Position numbers and translations under genes: made by a program. This document shows, piece by piece, positions 7,651 through 14,435 of a stretch of DNA of 14,435 bases. Source of the DNA: Oscillospiraceae bacterium (GTDB lineage: Bacteria; Bacillota; Clostridia; Oscillospirales; Oscillospiraceae); NCBI GenBank assembly GCA_016286595.1, contig JAEETR010000139.1, positions 1 through 14,435 of the forward strand, written 5' to 3'. The notes under the pieces are model-generated. The model did no database searches. It had not been told where the DNA came from and saw nothing but the letters and a program-made list of their open reading frames with translations. Position 1 is the stretch's first letter; each line of letters starts with the position of its first letter.

Positions 7651-7663
7651 GGGATCAGCCCCT

Positions 7664-7966
7664 TTATTTCGGAAGTACGATCCGCTTTTCCGCGGGGATA
7701 TCCCTGTTGGGCTTATACAGCACGAAGCGTCTGCCGATGGCCTGCACCGTCTCGGCGCCGAGCTGCTCCGCCAGCGCATCGCAGGCCTCTCTGGCCGTGA
7801 GCGGGCAGGTCTCCTGCACCGCGCACTTAATGAGTTCTCTGTTGGAGAACGCTTTTCCCGCCTCGTCCGCGACGCTGTCGGTCAGGCCGTTCCTGCCCAC
7901 GAAGAGGATCACCTCCAGGTTGGAGGCAAGGCCCTTCAGATATGCTCTTTGTCTGCTGTTAAGCAT
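7664..7966 (-). CDS. yhbY: YhbY-type CRM-domain RNA-binding protein (ribosome assembly)
   Basis: This 100-residue protein is a single CRM (chloroplast RNA splicing and ribosome maturation) domain. It starts MLNSRQRAYLKGLA, has the glycine loop VGRNGLTDSV at 23-32, then NRELIKCAV (42-50) and IGRRFVLYKP (77-86), the conserved blocks of YhbY. E. coli YhbY associates with the pre-50S subunit. I choose the ATG at 7966, which overlaps the rdgB stop by 8 bases. An earlier in-frame ATG at 7984 would add six residues lying over rdgB and absent from typical members. It sits immediately before nadD, as in many Firmicutes. Confidence 0.95.
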   Translation of the reverse strand: MLNSRQRAYLKGLASNLEVILFVGRNGLTDSVADEAGKAFSNRELIKCAVQETCPLTAREACDALAEQLGAETVQAIGRRFVLYKPNRDIPAEKRIVLPK

Positions 7967-8561
7967 GGTATTTCCCCGTTTCAAGGTATTTTTTCAGCTC
8001 TCCCCGGAATTTCACGAGAGCCTGTGCCCGGTGGGACACCCTGTTTTTGTCCTCGGGAGCCATCTGCGCGGAGGAGATATCAAGCCCCTCCGGACGGAAA
8101 ACGCTGTCGTAGCCGAAGCCGTTGTCGCCTATCATAGCGTAAAGGATGGTGCCGTGCCATCTGGCGGAGGCTGTGACGGTGTCGCCGTTGGGGAAAACGC
8201 AGCAGATCGCGCTTTCAAAATAGGCTCTTCTGTCCGTCACGCCCTCCATCTTTTCAAGCAGGTACAGATTTCTCTGCTCGTCGGTATCGTCGTGGCTGCC
8301 GGTGTAGCGGGCGCTGTGGATGCCCGGCTCCCCGTTCAGCGCCTCGACGCAAAGGCCGGAATCGTCCGCTATGGCGGGCAGACCGGTGGCGGCGCAGGCC
8401 GCCGCCGCCTTTATATAGGCGTTTTCCGCAAAGGTGGAGCCGGTCTCCTCCACGTCAAGGTCCGCTCCGGCCTCCGCCTGGGTCATTATCTCCACGTCGG
8501 ACAAAATGGCCCGGAACTCGCGTATCTTTCCCTTATTGTTTGACGCCAGCACAAGCTTCAT
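7959..8561 (-). CDS. rdgB: XTP/dITP diphosphatase (RdgB/HAM1, non-canonical purine NTP pyrophosphatase)
   Basis: This 200-residue protein has the complete HAM1-like pattern: SNNKGKIREF (7-16) for phosphate binding, ADDSGLCVEAL (65-75) with the metal-binding aspartates, GIHSARY (80-86), GFGYDSVF (148-155) and KNRVSHRAQAL (172-182). It hydrolyses dITP, dITP-like and XTP nucleotides to monophosphate and pyrophosphate, keeping deaminated purines out of DNA and RNA. The family motif GYDPxF reads GYDSVF here, a Pro-to-Ser change. All other key residues are present, so I expect it to be active. The ATG overlaps the ftsY stop in an ATGA arrangement (8558-8561), and the 3' end overlaps yhbY. Confidence 0.96.
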   Translation of the reverse strand: MKLVLASNNKGKIREFRAILSDVEIMTQAEAGADLDVEETGSTFAENAYIKAAAACAATGLPAIADDSGLCVEALNGEPGIHSARYTGSHDDTDEQRNLYLLEKMEGVTDRRAYFESAICCVFPNGDTVTASARWHGTILYAMIGDNGFGYDSVFRPEGLDISSAQMAPEDKNRVSHRAQALVKFRGELKKYLETGKYHA

Positions 8562-9466
8562 GACAGCAGCGCCTCCAGGAATTCTCCGCTGTCGAAGGGG
8601 ACGAGGTCGTCAGCCTGCTCGCCCACGCCCACGTACCGCACCGGCACGCCCAGCTGGGAGACGATGGCGAACACTATGCCGCCCTTGGCGGTGCCGTCCA
8701 GCTTCGTAAGGACTATACCGGTGAGGCCAACGGTCTTCTTGAACTCCATGGCCTGATTCAGACCGTTCTGACCGGTGGTGGCATCCAGCACCAGAAGCGT
8801 CTCCACGCTGGCGCCGGGAGCCTCACGGGTTATGACGCGGCCTATCTTGGCCAGCTCGTTCATAAGATTGGACTTGTTGTGGAGCCGTCCGGCGGTATCC
8901 ACGATGACCACGTCGGTGCCCCGGGCCTTGGCGGCGTTGAGCGCGTCGAACACCACTGCCGCGGGGTCGGAGCCCTCCTCGTGGCGCACGAAATCGGCTC
9001 CGGTGCGGTCGGCCCATATCTTAAGCTGGTCGGCAGCGGCGGCACGGAACGTGTCCCCCGCGGCCAGCAGCACCTTTTTGCCCTCGTCTGTAAGGCGGTT
9101 CGCCAGCTTGCCGATGGTGGTGGTCTTGCCCACGCCGTTGACGCCCACCACGAGTATCACGGAGGGCTTCGTGTCGAGCTTCAATTCTCCGCCGGAACCG
9201 GCAAGCATCTCCGTGAGGATCTCTGCAAGCGCCCCCCGGACCTCCTCGCTGCCGCGGTACCCGCGCTGCTTCACCAGGTCCCGCAGACGCTCCACCGCCT
9301 CCATGGAGGTCTCCGCCCCCACGTCTGAGGTGATGAGCAGTTCCTCCAGTTCGTCGAAGAACTCCTCGTTCTCGCCGGTAAAACCGGCCACCACGCTGTT
9401 GAGCCTGGTGGAAAAGCTCTTTTTCGTCTTTTCAAGGCCGCTTTTTATCTTGTCAAAAAAGCCCAT
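8558..9466 (-). CDS. ftsY: Signal recognition particle receptor FtsY
   Basis: This 302-residue SRP-type GTPase has an N-domain of helices (about 1-95) followed by the G-domain. The P-loop is GVNGVGKTTT (108-117), the insertion-box side motif is DTFRAAA (138-144), G3 is DTAGR (190-194), G4 is TKLDG (254-258), and the closing loop is VGVGEQADDLVPF (279-291). FtsY docks the ribosome-SRP complex on the membrane for co-translational insertion. The GVGEQ...DLVPF ending distinguishes FtsY from Ffh, and there is no methionine-rich M domain. The acidic A domain is minimal, as usual in Firmicutes. It starts 6 bases after smc stops, with AAAGGA 10 bases upstream, and overlaps rdgB by 4 bases. Confidence 0.98.
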   Translation of the reverse strand: MGFFDKIKSGLEKTKKSFSTRLNSVVAGFTGENEEFFDELEELLITSDVGAETSMEAVERLRDLVKQRGYRGSEEVRGALAEILTEMLAGSGGELKLDTKPSVILVVGVNGVGKTTTIGKLANRLTDEGKKVLLAAGDTFRAAAADQLKIWADRTGADFVRHEEGSDPAAVVFDALNAAKARGTDVVIVDTAGRLHNKSNLMNELAKIGRVITREAPGASVETLLVLDATTGQNGLNQAMEFKKTVGLTGIVLTKLDGTAKGGIVFAIVSQLGVPVRYVGVGEQADDLVPFDSGEFLEALLS

Positions 9467-9472
9467 TTGCGT

Positions 9473-12400
9473 TCATTCCTTTGCAAGTGATTTTTCCGCC
9501 TCTTCAATATCCATCTTCAGGATGCGGGATACGCCCTTTTCCTGCATGGTCACGCCGTACAGCACGTCGGCGCTCTCCATGGTGGAGCGGCGGTGGGTGA
9601 CCACGAAGAACTGGGTCCCGTCCAGATTGCCCCGCATGTAGTTGGCAAATTTCAGGGCGTTGGCCTCGTCCAGCGCGGCGTCTATCTCGTCCATGATGAC
9701 GAAGGGCGTGGGACGCACCTTCAGCACCGCGAAGTAGAGGGCTATCGCCACGAAGGCCTTCTCGCCGCCGGACAGCAGCGTTATGGTCTTGAGCGCCTTG
9801 CCCGGGGGCTGAACCTTGATCTCGATGCCGCTTTCCAGCACGTTCTCCGGTTCCTCAAGCTCGAGAGACGCCCGTCCGCCCCCGAAGAGTTCCAGGAACG
9901 TCTGGGAGAATATCTCCTGCACCCTGCCGAACTCCCGGACGAAGATGCCGCTCATCTGCCGGGTTATCTCGTCGATTATGCCGGTTATCTCCTCTTTTGA
10001 GGCGGTTATGTCGTCCCGCTGGTCGGTAAGGAAGGTATATCGCTCGTTCACCCGCTGGTACTCGTCTATGGCGCCGATGTTGGGGGTACCCAGCTTCGAC
10101 ATGTCCCGGCGGATCTCAGCGGCGCGGCGGCGGGCTTCGGTGACGTTCTCCAGCTCAATGCGCACGTTAAGCGCGTCGGTGTGGGTCAGCTCGTAATTGT
10201 CCCACAGTCTGTCAATTATCTGCTTTTCCTCCATGGAGAGGGCCTGCAGGCGCTGCTCACAGCGTCCGTTCTCCCGCTCAAGCTCCAGCAGGCGGCGGTT
10301 AACGTCCTGATAAGAGCGGTCCTGCTTCGTGCGCTCCGTCTCCACCTCCATGCGGCGGCGGGTCACGTCGGCCACGTTCTGGCGGCACTGCTCTGCCATG
10401 GCCCGCATGGCGGCGATCTCCGAGGTGCGCTGTTCCAGCTCCGCGGTGATCTCCACGGTCCTGCGCCGCAGCTGCTCCGCAGTCTCGTTCTGCTTTTCTC
10501 TGTTGCCTGTCAGATCCCTGATGAGCGCGTCAAGCTCGCTGACGGACTGGGCCGCCGCGGCCTTCTCCGCCTCCAGCGACGCTCTTTCGGCCCGAAGCTG
10601 ACCTATCCGCTCCATTACGCCGGCCCGGTCCTCCTGCCGGCGCTGTCTGTCACCCTCCAGAGCGGCAATCTGCTCCTTAAGGGCGCCATTTTCATTCTCA
10701 AGTTCCGCGATGGTCCGCTTTTTCTCATCGATCATGGCGGTGATGCGTCCCACCCGCTCTCCGATGGACTCAGACTCGCTGCGCAGGGCGTCGTAAGCCT
10801 CCTGCAGGGAGGCGACGAGATATTCCCTTCTCTCAAGCTCGGCGGAAAGGCGCACCACGGCGTCCTCGGCCTGCCTGAGCTGGGCGGAAGCCGTCTGCGT
10901 CTCGTACTCGGCGGCGTCGAAGGCGCGCTTCGTGTCGGCGGCGGCGCGCTGAGCCTCGTCGAATCTGGCGGAAGCTCTCTTCTCCTGACCGTCCAGCGCG
11001 CGCAGCTCGTTGGCCCGGGACAGTATGCCCGTGTTCCTGGACACGCTTCCTCCGGTCATGCTGCCGCCGGCGTTCATCACCTGGCCGTCCAGCGTGACGA
11101 TGCGGAAACGGTGTCCATACTTTCCCGCTATCCTTATGGCGCAGTCCAGATCCTCCGCCACGGCGATGCGGCCCAGAAGATTCAGATATATGCCGGAAAA
11201 CTTATCGTCGTACTCCACCAGATCGCTGGCTATGCCGATGAAGCCCTCTTCCCTGTCCAGGCCCCGTTCCTCAAGGCGGCGGCCGGTTATGACCGACACG
11301 GGAAGGCAGGTGGCGCGGCCAGCGTCAAGGCGCTTGAGGAGTTCGATGACCGCTTTGCCGCTGGACTCGTTGGCCACGATCATATTCTGCATGGCTCCGC
11401 CCAGAGCCGTCTCGATGGCCAGGGCGTACTCCTCCTTCGCCTTCACCAGCTCCGCCACGGGACCGAAAACGCCCCGCACAGTGCCCCGTCCGGCCTCCCG
11501 CATGACGGTCCGCACGGCCTTGGAGTAGCCCTCGTACTCCTTTTCCATCTGGGAAAGGAGCTTGATGCGGGAGCGAAGGGCCTCCAGATCCATGGTCCGA
11601 CGCACCACGTCGGCGGCGGCGTCCTCCATCTTCTTGCGGCTGGAATCCCGCCGGAGCTCATAGCCCCGGAGCATATTCGTGGATGAGGTGACCTCATCGT
11701 TAGCTTTTTTCAGTTCGTCGGCACACTGGGCCGCCTCGTTTTTTGCCTGCTCAAGACGCTGTGCGGCTGCGCCTGTGTCTGCCAGGAGCGTGGTGCTCCT
11801 GTCGTCGTTCTCCTGCAGCATCGCCGCAAGGGACGACAGTTCCTGCCTTGCGTCCGCCAGGCTTTCGGCCGTCTTTTCCGCGGCGGCGGACAGCTCCGCG
11901 CCGTGCTCGTCGGCCCGGGTCTGCCCTCTGTCTATTTCGTCCGCGGCGGACTGGGCGGAGGCGATATCGCCGTCAAGGCGGGACGTCTGTGCGTCTATCT
12001 CGTCCATTCTCCGGCGGCGCGTATCGATCTGCGACTGTATGGAGGAGCTTCTCCCCTCCTGCTGCTGCATCTCCTCGTCTATGCGGACCACGTTTTCGTT
12101 GGTGTGGGCCAGGTCCGCGTTGAGAAGCTCCATCTGCGACTTCAGCTCCGCCACCTTGCCATCCACCTCGGATGCAAGGTTACGGGCATTTTCCGCCTCG
12201 GCGTCCAGCGTGCGCAGCTGTTCTATGAGCTCCTCGCCCCGGCGGTACATCTGCTCCAGGCTGTCCTTGGTCTCCTGCAGCTCCTGGGCGACGGCTTTCC
12301 CGTTCGCCTCCAGCCTTTCGCGCTGGGCGGTGATGTTCTCCATATCCCGCAGCCACAGCGAAACCTCCGTCTGTCGGAGGGAATCGCGCAGGGAGAGGTA

Positions 12401-13042
12401 CTTTTTCGCCTTTTCGGACTGTTCCTTCAAAGGCCCAACCTGCAGCTCCAGCTCGGATATCTTGTCGTTTACGCGCAGGAGGTTCTCCTCGGCTCTGTCC
12501 AGCTTTCGCTGGGCTTCCTCCTTGCGGCTGCGGTAACGGGATATGCCCGCCGCCTCCTCGAACAGTTCACGCCTGTCGGTGGAGCGCAGGGAGAGTATCT
12601 CGTCTATTCTGCCCTGACCGATGACGCTGTAACCGTCCCGGCCAAGGCCCGTGTCCATGAAAAGTTCCTGTATGTCCCTAAGACGGACGGGGCGGCGGTT
12701 TATGCTGTACTCGCTCTCCCCGACCCGGTAATATCTGCGGGTGACCTCCACCTCGTCGGCGTCCACGTCCAGCTCACGGGCGGAGTTGTCCAGGATCATG
12801 GTGACCTCGCAGTAGCCGGTCTGGCGGCGGGTCTGGGTACCGCCGAATATCACGTCCTCCATCCTGCCGCCGCGAAGGCTGCGGGAGGACTGTTCGCCCA
12901 TGACCCACATGAGGGCGTCGGCGATGTTGGACTTGCCGGAGCCGTTGGGGCCGACGATGGCGGTTATCTTTTTTTCAAACGTAAGGCGTGTTTTTTCCGG
13001 GAATGACTTGAATCCCTGGATCTCCAGAGCCTTCAGATACAA
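9473..13042 (-). CDS. smc: Chromosome partition protein SMC
   Basis: This 1189-residue condensin subunit has the full SMC plan: N-terminal ATPase half with Walker A GPNGSGKSN (31-39), a first coiled coil (about 145-510), a hinge (about 521-666, including GGSMTGGS near its end), a second coiled coil (about 670-1010), and a C-terminal half with the signature LSGGEKA (1090-1096) and Walker B VIMDEIDAALDEAN (1115-1128). It works with ScpA and ScpB, not seen here, to compact and separate chromosomes. I start at the TTG at 13042-13040, giving MYLKALEIQGFKSF, the standard SMC beginning, with GGAG 9 bases upstream. An in-frame ATG at 13114 would add 24 residues across the promoter, and a GTG at 13048 is only 3 bases from the GGAG. 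Length with the TTG start is close to that of B. subtilis SMC. It leads the operon running to leuS. Confidence 0.98.
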   Translation of the reverse strand: MYLKALEIQGFKSFPEKTRLTFEKKITAIVGPNGSGKSNIADALMWVMGEQSSRSLRGGRMEDVIFGGTQTRRQTGYCEVTMILDNSARELDVDADEVEVTRRYYRVGESEYSINRRPVRLRDIQELFMDTGLGRDGYSVIGQGRIDEILSLRSTDRRELFEEAAGISRYRSRKEEAQRKLDRAEENLLRVNDKISELELQVGPLKEQSEKAKKYLSLRDSLRQTEVSLWLRDMENITAQRERLEANGKAVAQELQETKDSLEQMYRRGEELIEQLRTLDAEAENARNLASEVDGKVAELKSQMELLNADLAHTNENVVRIDEEMQQQEGRSSSIQSQIDTRRRRMDEIDAQTSRLDGDIASAQSAADEIDRGQTRADEHGAELSAAAEKTAESLADARQELSSLAAMLQENDDRSTTLLADTGAAAQRLEQAKNEAAQCADELKKANDEVTSSTNMLRGYELRRDSSRKKMEDAAADVVRRTMDLEALRSRIKLLSQMEKEYEGYSKAVRTVMREAGRGTVRGVFGPVAELVKAKEEYALAIETALGGAMQNMIVANESSGKAVIELLKRLDAGRATCLPVSVITGRRLEERGLDREEGFIGIASDLVEYDDKFSGIYLNLLGRIAVAEDLDCAIRIAGKYGHRFRIVTLDGQVMNAGGSMTGGSVSRNTGILSRANELRALDGQEKRASARFDEAQRAAADTKRAFDAAEYETQTASAQLRQAEDAVVRLSAELERREYLVASLQEAYDALRSESESIGERVGRITAMIDEKKRTIAELENENGALKEQIAALEGDRQRRQEDRAGVMERIGQLRAERASLEAEKAAAAQSVSELDALIRDLTGNREKQNETAEQLRRRTVEITAELEQRTSEIAAMRAMAEQCRQNVADVTRRRMEVETERTKQDRSYQDVNRRLLELERENGRCEQRLQALSMEEKQIIDRLWDNYELTHTDALNVRIELENVTEARRRAAEIRRDMSKLGTPNIGAIDEYQRVNERYTFLTDQRDDITASKEEITGIIDEITRQMSGIFVREFGRVQEIFSQTFLELFGGGRASLELEEPENVLESGIEIKVQPPGKALKTITLLSGGEKAFVAIALYFAVLKVRPTPFVIMDEIDAALDEANALKFANYMRGNLDGTQFFVVTHRRSTMESADVLYGVTMQEKGVSRILKMDIEEAEKSLAKE

Positions 13043-13051
13043 ATACACCAA

Positions 13052-13055
13052 CTCC
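13052..13055 (-). promoter_or_regulatory. Ribosome binding site supporting the TTG start of smc
   Basis: GGAG (within CGGAG) lies 9 bases before the TTG at 13042. It is only 3 bases before the in-frame GTG at 13048, which is too close. It is a modest site; together with a rare TTG start it suggests limited translation of SMC. Confidence 0.6.
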
Positions 13056-13085
13056 GCAACATAAAAGTTTATAAGAAGACAAGAT

Positions 13086-13114
13086 ATTATACTATGTTTG
13101 GCAATCCTTGGCAA
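13086..13114 (-). promoter_or_regulatory. SigA-type promoter of the smc operon, overlaid by a tandem repeat
   Basis: TTGCCA (13114-13109) and TATAAT (13091-13086) are separated by 17 bases on the minus strand, matching the vegetative consensus at 11 of 12 positions. Transcription would start near 13079, giving a leader of about 37 bases before smc. The sequence TTGCCAA occurs twice, 10 bases apart, once as the -35 element and once in the spacer. The stretch 13115-13183 upstream is AT-rich and contains no gene that I can support. Confidence 0.88.
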
Positions 13115-13183
13115 CTATATATTGTGCAAAAAGGGACCGAAAACGGCAAAAAGAGTGTATATATTGCCGATGGCGCCAAGCAG

Positions 13184-13210
13184 AAAGGGACACGCCCCCA
13201 GGCGTGTCCC
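13184..13210 (-). terminator. Hairpin terminator after the radical SAM gene
   Basis: GGGACACGCC (13210-13201 read on the minus strand) pairs perfectly with GGCGTGTCCC (13196-13187), leaving a 4-base loop. It is followed by a short T-run (TTTCTG). It begins 21 bases after the stop of the radical SAM gene and separates it from the smc promoter. The stem is strong; the U-tract is short, so termination may be partial. Confidence 0.78.
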
Positions 13211-13231
13211 CAACCGTATTTTGCGTCGGCG

Positions 13232-14239
13232 CTATTTTATCCGCACTACCTCCATGCCTTCCGCTTCGCATTCGGCAAAACGCACGGAGCCAAGGCCGAA
13301 CTCGTCCTTCAGCGCCGCGGCGTTGCACCTGTGCTGGCCCACCGCGGCGGATATCTTTCCCGGGGCAACTCCGAAAACCACGTCAGCCCCTCTGTCGTTT
13401 TCCGACAGGAGCGCCCGTTCCCTTTTCAGGTATCTTTGTCCCTCCGCCAGCTCCCGCAGGGCAGGATGGTAGGCGCCGGCCGCCGCCTCGCCGCCGGACA
13501 GGTCCTCCGTTGGGTTCAGGCCGAAACGGATGACGGGGATGCCGGCCTCGTCGAACATGTCGAGCAGCACCGCTCCAAGCCGCGTCGCGTCCTCCACCGT
13601 GTGCTCCGCGTACGTCCCGGAGCGCCACATGTCGTAAAGGGTGGTCCCCTTCACCACCACGGTGGGGTAAATGCGCACGCCGTCGGGCTTCATTTCTATG
13701 AGCCGCCGGGCGGTATAGATCGACCTTTCCGGCGTATCTCCCGGAAGGCCGGTCATCATCTGCAGTATAAGCTCGAAGCCCGCGTCCTTCACCATTTTCG
13801 CGGCGGAGACGACGTCCGCGGCGGTGTGGCCTCTGCCGGAGGCCTCCAGCACCTCGGGGCACATGGACTGAACGCCCAGCTCCACCGTCCTCACGCCGCT
13901 GCGGCGCAGCAGCGCCAGCTTTTCACCGTCGATACAGTCGGGCCGGGTGGAAAGGCGTATGCTCTCAAGTCTGCCGTCGGCCAGATAGGGGGCGGCGGCG
14001 TCAAGCAGGGCGCGCTGTTCGTTTTCCGGGATGGCTGTGAAGCTGCCGCCGTAGAAGGCAAGGCACGCCGCCGTGCCGTCAGGCAGCTTTGCAAGGCCCT
14101 CGTCGAGGGCGGCGCGGACCGTGTCGGCCGTGGCGGGGCGGAGACTTCCGGATATGCGGTTCTGGTCGCAGAAAACGCACAGATACGGGCACCCAAGATG
14201 GGGCACGAATACGGGGATTATGCTTCTTTTCGCCGCCAT
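13232..14239 (-). CDS. Elp3-like small radical SAM protein of unknown substrate
   Basis: This 335-residue radical SAM enzyme has the CxxxCxxC iron-sulfur motif CPYLCVFC at 17-24 (Cys17, 21, 24). Other family blocks are FYGGSFT (62-68), LSTRPD (96-101), VELGVQSM (119-126) and GLPGDT (164-169). The N-terminus IIPVFVPHLGCPY and the YPTVVVKGTTL block (191-201) resemble the Elp3/YhcC group, but there is no acetyltransferase domain. The C-terminal part (PGKISAAVGQHRCN, 293-306) is conserved in look but I cannot name it. The substrate is unknown; RNA modification is only a guess from Elp3 kinship and the rnc neighbour. The start at ATG 14239 has GGGAGGTGA (14244-14252) ideally placed. A further ATG at 14320 overlapping the rnc stop would make the protein read through a terminator hairpin, so I reject it. 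The stop is TAG. Confidence 0.9.
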   Translation of the reverse strand: MAAKRSIIPVFVPHLGCPYLCVFCDQNRISGSLRPATADTVRAALDEGLAKLPDGTAACLAFYGGSFTAIPENEQRALLDAAAPYLADGRLESIRLSTRPDCIDGEKLALLRRSGVRTVELGVQSMCPEVLEASGRGHTAADVVSAAKMVKDAGFELILQMMTGLPGDTPERSIYTARRLIEMKPDGVRIYPTVVVKGTTLYDMWRSGTYAEHTVEDATRLGAVLLDMFDEAGIPVIRFGLNPTEDLSGGEAAAGAYHPALRELAEGQRYLKRERALLSENDRGADVVFGVAPGKISAAVGQHRCNAAALKDEFGLGSVRFAECEAEGMEVVRIK

Positions 14240-14243
14240 TTTC

Positions 14244-14252
14244 TCACCTCCC
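14244..14252 (-). promoter_or_regulatory. Strong ribosome binding site fixing the radical SAM start
   Basis: GGGAGGTGA is nearly a full complement of the 16S rRNA 3' end. The GGAGG core is 7 bases from the ATG at 14239. This, with the terminator just upstream, decides against the longer reading from 14320. Confidence 0.85.
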
Positions 14253-14276
14253 GGTATCTTTTCGGATTCCGTATTG

Positions 14277-14308
14277 AAAAACGCGAGGCGGACCGTGCCT
14301 GCCTCGCG
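14277..14308 (-). terminator. Rho-independent terminator after rnc
   Basis: CGCGAGGC and GCCTCGCG (14308-14301 and 14289-14282 on the minus strand) form an 8-pair stem with an 11-base loop, directly followed by TTTTT (14281-14277). It lies 9 bases past the rnc stop and about 37 bases before the radical SAM start. No convincing promoter fits between the two, so the radical SAM gene may depend on read-through. Confidence 0.85.
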
Positions 14309-14316
14309 CTGCGTGT

Positions 14317-14435
14317 TCATTTTTCGGCGTCCCGGAGGCGCTCGATGCCCTCCTTGGCCGCCCGCTGCTCGGCGTCCTTCTTGCTGCGGCCGGAACCGGA
14401 GCCGATCACCTCGCCGTTGAGGCGCACCTCCACGG
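14317..14435 (-). CDS. rnc: Ribonuclease III, C-terminal end only
   Basis: The last 39 codons are visible, ending in TGA at 14319-14317. The minus-strand reading gives VEVRLNGEVIGSG, then GRSKKDAEQRAAKEGIERL, which is the end of a double-stranded-RNA-binding domain: the GxGxSKKxAEQxAA block is diagnostic. RNase III processes rRNA precursors and structured mRNAs. In Firmicutes rnc commonly sits just upstream of smc and ftsY, which the window confirms, with one radical SAM gene between. The catalytic domain is beyond the window. Another dsRBD protein is possible, but the position makes rnc by far the best call. Confidence 0.9.
   Translation of the reverse strand, partial: VEVRLNGEVIGSGSGRSKKDAEQRAAKEGIERLRDAEK

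Noticed and set aside
7651..7779. 43-residue N-terminal extension of nadD-yqeK
   Set aside because: It overlaps yhbY in another frame, is Arg/Ser/Cys-rich without NadD similarity, and the ATG at 7650 gives the standard NadD start with a ribosome binding site.
10181..11686. Plus-strand frames opposite smc
   Set aside because: The SMC coding sequence is intact on the minus strand; Leu/Gly/His-rich antisense reading is typical of frames opposite coiled-coil genes.
13120..13180. Repeated GCAAAAAG and ATATAT words upstream of the smc promoter
   Set aside because: Short AT-rich words recur easily by chance, and no clear symmetry or known operator was seen.
1..14435. CRISPR array, insertion sequence, prophage, tRNA, rRNA or riboswitch
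   Set aside because: I saw no regularly spaced repeats, transposase or phage motifs, cloverleaf or T-box sequence; the window is almost entirely filled by housekeeping genes.

Overview
The window is a stretch of bacterial housekeeping chromosome, with every supported gene on the minus strand. Reading direction is therefore from base 14435 down to base 1. The gene content and order point to an anaerobic, moderately GC-rich member of the Clostridia (Firmicutes). Pointers are rnc / small radical SAM / smc / ftsY in a row, nadD-yqeK / LCP protein / rsfS together, a 61-residue S21, and an NfnAB-type electron-bifurcating transhydrogenase. I cannot go below class level without rRNA or a search. I saw no mobile element, CRISPR array, tRNA or rRNA.

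Layout in transcription order. (1) 14435-14277: the 3' end of rnc (RNase III double-stranded-RNA-binding domain), closed by a hairpin terminator. (2) 14239-13187: a 335-residue Elp3-like radical SAM protein with a strong ribosome binding site and its own terminator. (3) 13114-1964: a SigA-type promoter, then an eight-gene, tightly packed presumed operon: smc, ftsY, rdgB, yhbY, a fused nadD-yqeK, an LCP-family cell-wall transferase, rsfS and leuS. Gaps run from an 8-base overlap to about 60 bases. (4) 1919-1611: a perfect-consensus promoter, rpsU, and a terminator. (5) 1581-1: nfnA and the 5' part of nfnB, overlapping by 8 bases.

The long operon joins chromosome condensation (SMC), membrane-protein targeting (FtsY), nucleotide-pool cleaning (RdgB), ribosome assembly and silencing (YhbY, RsfS), NAD synthesis with Ap4A hydrolysis (NadD-YqeK), wall-polymer attachment (LCP) and leucine charging (LeuS). 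Such growth-linked sets are ordinary in Clostridia. NfnAB balances ferredoxin, NADH and NADPH in anaerobes.

I did not find a clearly new biological system. The points worth a second look are the NadD-YqeK fusion, the little-understood radical SAM gene between rnc and smc, an LCP protein with an unusually long acidic cytoplasmic tail, a tandem 10-base repeat over the smc promoter, and leuS placed with no room for a T-box leader. Several starts need correction: smc at a TTG, nfnA at an internal GTG, and the radical SAM and nadD-yqeK genes at internal ATGs.
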